Source: CBDUWP01 sp965370955
GTDB lineage: Bacteria > Planctomycetota > Phycisphaerae > Sedimentisphaerales > Anaerobacaceae
Reading direction: 5' to 3'
Assembly: GCA_965370955.1 (NCBI GenBank)
Contig: CBDUWP010000001.1
Coordinates: forward strand, 1 to 64,000
DNA length: 64,000 nucleotides
Position 1 is the first letter of the stretch, and every line of letters starts with the position of its first letter. A model generated the notes under the pieces. The model worked only from the letters and a program-made list of their open reading frames with translations. It ran no database searches and had not been told where the DNA came from. Made by a program: the position numbers and the translations under genes. Shown in pieces: positions 61,327 through 64,000 of the stretch.

Positions 61327-62481
61327 ATGCTACCGATACGTACAAGTGTGATTTGCCGCAGAACGCCATATGTTAATTATGGCTTGATAGTCATCAATGC
61401 GTTGATTTTTTTGATGAGTTATCATCATCCAGACAGGATGAGAAACTATCTTTATCAATGGGCACAGCCTCTGGTTTTGGATCCATCGAATAGTCATCTG
61501 TGGCAATTTGTTACCTATGCGTTTTTGCATGCCGGTTGGATGCATATTTTCGGCAATATGTTTTTCCTCTACATTTTTGGCGCAGCGGTAAATGATCGGC
61601 TCGGCAATGTCGGCTATCTTTGTTTCTATCTGGCTGGCGCTGTTGTCAGTGGTATCGGTCACGTTATGTTAAGTGGCGGAGCATCGTGCTTAGGAGCGAG
61701 CGGAGCTGTTGCGGCTGTAACGGGGGCGTATTTGGTTCTGTTTCCGCAGAGCTTGGTGACTGTTGTTTATTGGTTTATTTTTATTGGCACGATTGAGCTT
61801 CCGGCTTTATATTTCATTGCTCTAAAATTGATATTGCTCGATAATATTATTGCTACAGGTACACCTAATATAGCTTACGAGGCGCATTTGGCCGGCTATT
61901 TGTTTGGCTTTGTTGCGATCATGGCTCTATTGGCAACAAGATTACTTAATTCCGGCAATTTTGATTTGTGGACGATGATACAATTAGCAAATCGTCGCAG
62001 AAAGTGGCGCGGCTCTATGTCAAAAGGCAATAGCGATGGCAAAAATGCTAAATGGGTTAAGGTGAAACAAGCGAAAAAAACTCCGTCTCAGATCAAGATC
62101 GAAACCCAAGTCGACCAGCTCAAACAGGATATTACCGAGCGAATGTCACAGCGGAATTTGGGGCAGGCGGCGAATTTATATCTGGAACTTGTAAAGGTTG
62201 ATCCGAGTCAGGTTTTACCGTCACGATATTTACTGGATATTGCCAATCAGCTCGCCTCTGTCAGTCAGCATAATGATGCGGCGATGGCTTATGAGCAGTA
62301 TCTGGAATTCTATAAGAATAGTCCAAATAGTGAGCAAGTTGAGCTGATGCTGGGGCTGTTGTGCAGTCGATATTTGAACCGGCCAGATGATGCCTGTCAT
62401 CATTTGAAAAGGGCGGCTAAAAAAATAACTGATCCGTCGCAGCTGAAAATGTGTAACGATGAGATCGATAAAATTTCGTAA
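61327..62481 (+). CDS. Rhomboid-family intramembrane serine protease with C-terminal helical extension
   Basis: Rhomboids cleave membrane proteins inside the bilayer. The 384-residue protein has six or more membrane segments up to about residue 205. The serine is Ser125 in SCLGASGAVAA and the histidine His187 in YEAHLAGYLFGF. HAGWMHIFGNMFFLYIFG near 68-85 is the conserved helix-2 region. After a basic linker (RRRKWRGS), residues 240-384 form a soluble helical region with TPR-like heptads (QAANLYLELVKVDP, AAMAYEQYLEFYKNSP). It begins at the ATG 61327; TTG 61321 is two codons earlier. It precedes tyrS by 15 bases. Confidence 0.92.
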   Translation: MLPIRTSVICRRTPYVNYGLIVINALIFLMSYHHPDRMRNYLYQWAQPLVLDPSNSHLWQFVTYAFLHAGWMHIFGNMFFLYIFGAAVNDRLGNVGYLCFYLAGAVVSGIGHVMLSGGASCLGASGAVAAVTGAYLVLFPQSLVTVVYWFIFIGTIELPALYFIALKLILLDNIIATGTPNIAYEAHLAGYLFGFVAIMALLATRLLNSGNFDLWTMIQLANRRRKWRGSMSKGNSDGKNAKWVKVKQAKKTPSQIKIETQVDQLKQDITERMSQRNLGQAANLYLELVKVDPSQVLPSRYLLDIANQLASVSQHNDAAMAYEQYLEFYKNSPNSEQVELMLGLLCSRYLNRPDDACHHLKRAAKKITDPSQLKMCNDEIDKIS

Positions 62482-62496
62482 TATCTAAGGGATAGT

Positions 62497-63708
62497 ATGG
62501 CGGATAAACAAATATCTAAACAGTTAGAGTTGTTCAAACGCGGCGCAGTTGATGTGTTGAGTGAGGTGCAGCTGAAAGAGAAGTTGGAAAAAGCTGCGGC
62601 AGGCGGCAAGCAATTAAGGATCAAGGTTGGTCTCGATCCGACGAGTCCTGATATCCATCTCGGCCATACGGTTGTGCTTCGCAAGATGAGACAGTTTCAA
62701 GATGCAGGTCATAAAGCGGTTCTGATTATCGGTGATTATACGACAAAAATCGGTGACCCGACAGGCAGAAATGCCACAAGGCCGGTTTTGTCCGATAGCC
62801 AGATTAAATCTAATGCCGAAACCTATTTCGCTCAAGCCGGCAAAATCCTCGACACATCAGAAGATAAATTAGAGGTGCGTCATAATAGCCAGTGGCTGTC
62901 AGATTTGAAGCTGGAAGATATTATAAAGCTTACCTCTGTTATGACTGTGGCTAGAATGCTGGAGCGTGACACGTTTGAAAAGCGTTATAAAAAAGGTCAG
63001 CCGATTGGCTTGCATGAGTTTTTATATCCGCTGATGCAGGGCTATGATTCTGTGATGATCGATGCTGATGTTGAGCTTGGCGGGACGGACCAAACCTTTA
63101 ACAATCTAGTTGGCCGTGATATGCAAAAGCTTTTCGGTAAGGACCAGCAAGTGGTTATGACTATGCCGATATTAGTCGGTCTTGACGGCACGGAAAAAAT
63201 GAGCAAGTCGAAAGATAATTATATCGGCGTAACTGACGAACCAAATGAGATGTTTGGCAAAATAATGAGCATTCCAGATGAGCTGATGGAGAATTATTTT
63301 ACGTTATTGACAGATGTTGAAGCTGAAAAAATTGCAGTATTGACCGATGCTTCTAAAACCCATCCAAAAGAAGCAAAGGTTACGCTCGGCAAAATGATTG
63401 TCACTGAATTTTATGATGAAAAATTAGCGGATGCTGCGGCTGAAAATTTTGATCAGGTGTTTGCAAAAAACCAAATGCCTGATAATATCGATATTGTTGA
63501 AATTTCGCCTGATGAGATTATGCTTTCTAAGCTTTTGTTATCTTGCAAACTTGTTGCCAGCGGCGCAGACGGCAAAAGAATGGTCAAACAGGGAGCTGTC
63601 AGTATAGATGGTGAAAAGATGGCTAATCCTTCTGAAATGATAACTGTTTCTAGCGGCATGGTTTTGCAGGTCGGTAAACGTAAATTTGCGAAATTGAGGA
63701 TGAAATAA
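62497..63708 (+). CDS. tyrS: Tyrosyl-tRNA synthetase
   Basis: TyrS charges tRNA-Tyr and is a class I synthetase. HIGH-type motif PDIHLGHTVVLRKM lies near 50-63. DYTTKIGDPTGRN follows near 85. The KMSKS loop is present as EKMSKSKDNYIG near 232, and the C-terminal S4 RNA-binding domain closes the protein (LSKLLLSCKLVASGADGKRM near 345 to the end). The 403-residue length and the wording match the TyrZ-like subgroup. AAGGGATAGT precedes the ATG. Its TAA overlaps the ATG of the next gene as TAATG. Confidence 0.95.
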   Translation: MADKQISKQLELFKRGAVDVLSEVQLKEKLEKAAAGGKQLRIKVGLDPTSPDIHLGHTVVLRKMRQFQDAGHKAVLIIGDYTTKIGDPTGRNATRPVLSDSQIKSNAETYFAQAGKILDTSEDKLEVRHNSQWLSDLKLEDIIKLTSVMTVARMLERDTFEKRYKKGQPIGLHEFLYPLMQGYDSVMIDADVELGGTDQTFNNLVGRDMQKLFGKDQQVVMTMPILVGLDGTEKMSKSKDNYIGVTDEPNEMFGKIMSIPDELMENYFTLLTDVEAEKIAVLTDASKTHPKEAKVTLGKMIVTEFYDEKLADAAAENFDQVFAKNQMPDNIDIVEISPDEIMLSKLLLSCKLVASGADGKRMVKQGAVSIDGEKMANPSEMITVSSGMVLQVGKRKFAKLRMK

Positions 63709-64000
63709 TGAAGTCTAAAATCTGTCGATTTATTTTGTGTGTTGTTTTATGTGCTTCTTTTATTGGTTGTGCGGTGAACCCGCTGACGGGCAATAAGGAA
63801 TTTATTATAATGCCTATCAGTCAAGATGTCGAAATTGGCAAGGCTTATGCCCCTAAAATGCAAGAGCAGTCAGGCGGAAAAATCGAAGATGAAATTCTGC
63901 AAACTTATATCGACTCGATTGGCCAAAAACTTGCGAAATTGTGTCAGCGCAACGAATTAGAATATCATTTTACGGCGGTTAATGACAAGGCTATCAATGC
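63708..64000 (+). CDS. M48-family metallopeptidase lipoprotein, N-terminal part
   Basis: The frame starts at ATG 63708, overlapping the tyrS stop by one base, and runs off the right edge (97 codons visible). A lipoprotein signal ends in FIGC (Cys21), and AVNPLTGNKEFIIMPISQDV with GKAYAPKM follows. This is the characteristic opening of M48 peptidases such as BepA/LoiP and related envelope proteases that act on outer-membrane proteins. The HEXXH zinc motif would lie beyond the window, so catalytic competence cannot be judged. The overlap with tyrS implies co-transcription. Confidence 0.85.
   Translation, partial: MKSKICRFILCVVLCASFIGCAVNPLTGNKEFIIMPISQDVEIGKAYAPKMQEQSGGKIEDEILQTYIDSIGQKLAKLCQRNELEYHFTAVNDKAIN

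Overview
The window reads as ordinary chromosome of a Gram-negative bacterium. Several traits fit the PVC group, most likely Planctomycetota of the class Phycisphaerae. These are an LpxC-FabZ fusion, an oxidoreductase of the Gfo/Idh type inside the lipid A cluster, a lipoprotein secretin, an endonuclease-III-like protein with a histone H1-like tail, and a secreted protein resembling the DUF3352 group. The placement is inferred from gene content only; no rRNA or other taxonomic marker gene is present. The DNA looks moderately AT-rich. TAA, TAG and TGA all serve as stops, and TTG and GTG starts are common. No CRISPR array, insertion sequence, phage, rRNA or tRNA was seen.

Layout. 0.4-4.8 kb (minus strand): a membrane protein with an HTH-like N-terminus, nnrD, larB and tsaD. 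5-8 kb: an MFS transporter and a lipoprotein resembling linalool dehydratase/isomerase. 8-10.2 kb (minus): a small unknown protein and an orphan secretin. 10.3-25.9 kb (plus): rimO, pgsA, lpxB, dnaB, then an envelope cluster (bamA, ompH/skp, lpxD, lpxC-fabZ, lpxA, Gfo/Idh oxidoreductase, thioesterase), then purF and purM. 25.9-35.6 kb: a PfkB-type sugar kinase, cysK, lptG and lptF, a trypsin-like protease coupled to a secreted unknown protein, hisG, and the H1-tailed protein. 35.6-40.3 kb (minus): nusA-infB-rbfA, preceded by an unexplained 600-base leader. 40.9-49.7 kb (plus): tkt, mfd, a parvulin-type lipoprotein, acpS and mnmG. 49.7-59.9 kb: a more accessory-looking stretch with a radical SAM protein, an MBOAT acyltransferase and SGNH pair, two large secreted proteins sharing a C-terminal module, a SUMF1-like protein and an iron-sulfur flavoprotein. 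60-64 kb: an Xaa-Pro peptidase, rhomboid protease, tyrS and the start of an M48 peptidase lipoprotein.

Together the genes cover outer-membrane biogenesis (Lpx enzymes, LptFG, BamA, Skp, a parvulin), transcription-translation (NusA, IF-2, RbfA, TyrS, MnmG, TsaD, RimO, Mfd) and purine synthesis. The less usual parts are the LDI-like lipoprotein, the nusA leader with two tandem terminator-like hairpins, the apparently catalytically dead H1-tailed endonuclease-III-like protein, the paralogous secreted pair at 53.6-58.3 kb, and two families of short dispersed intergenic repeats. All functions are read from motifs and neighbourhood; no database search was possible.
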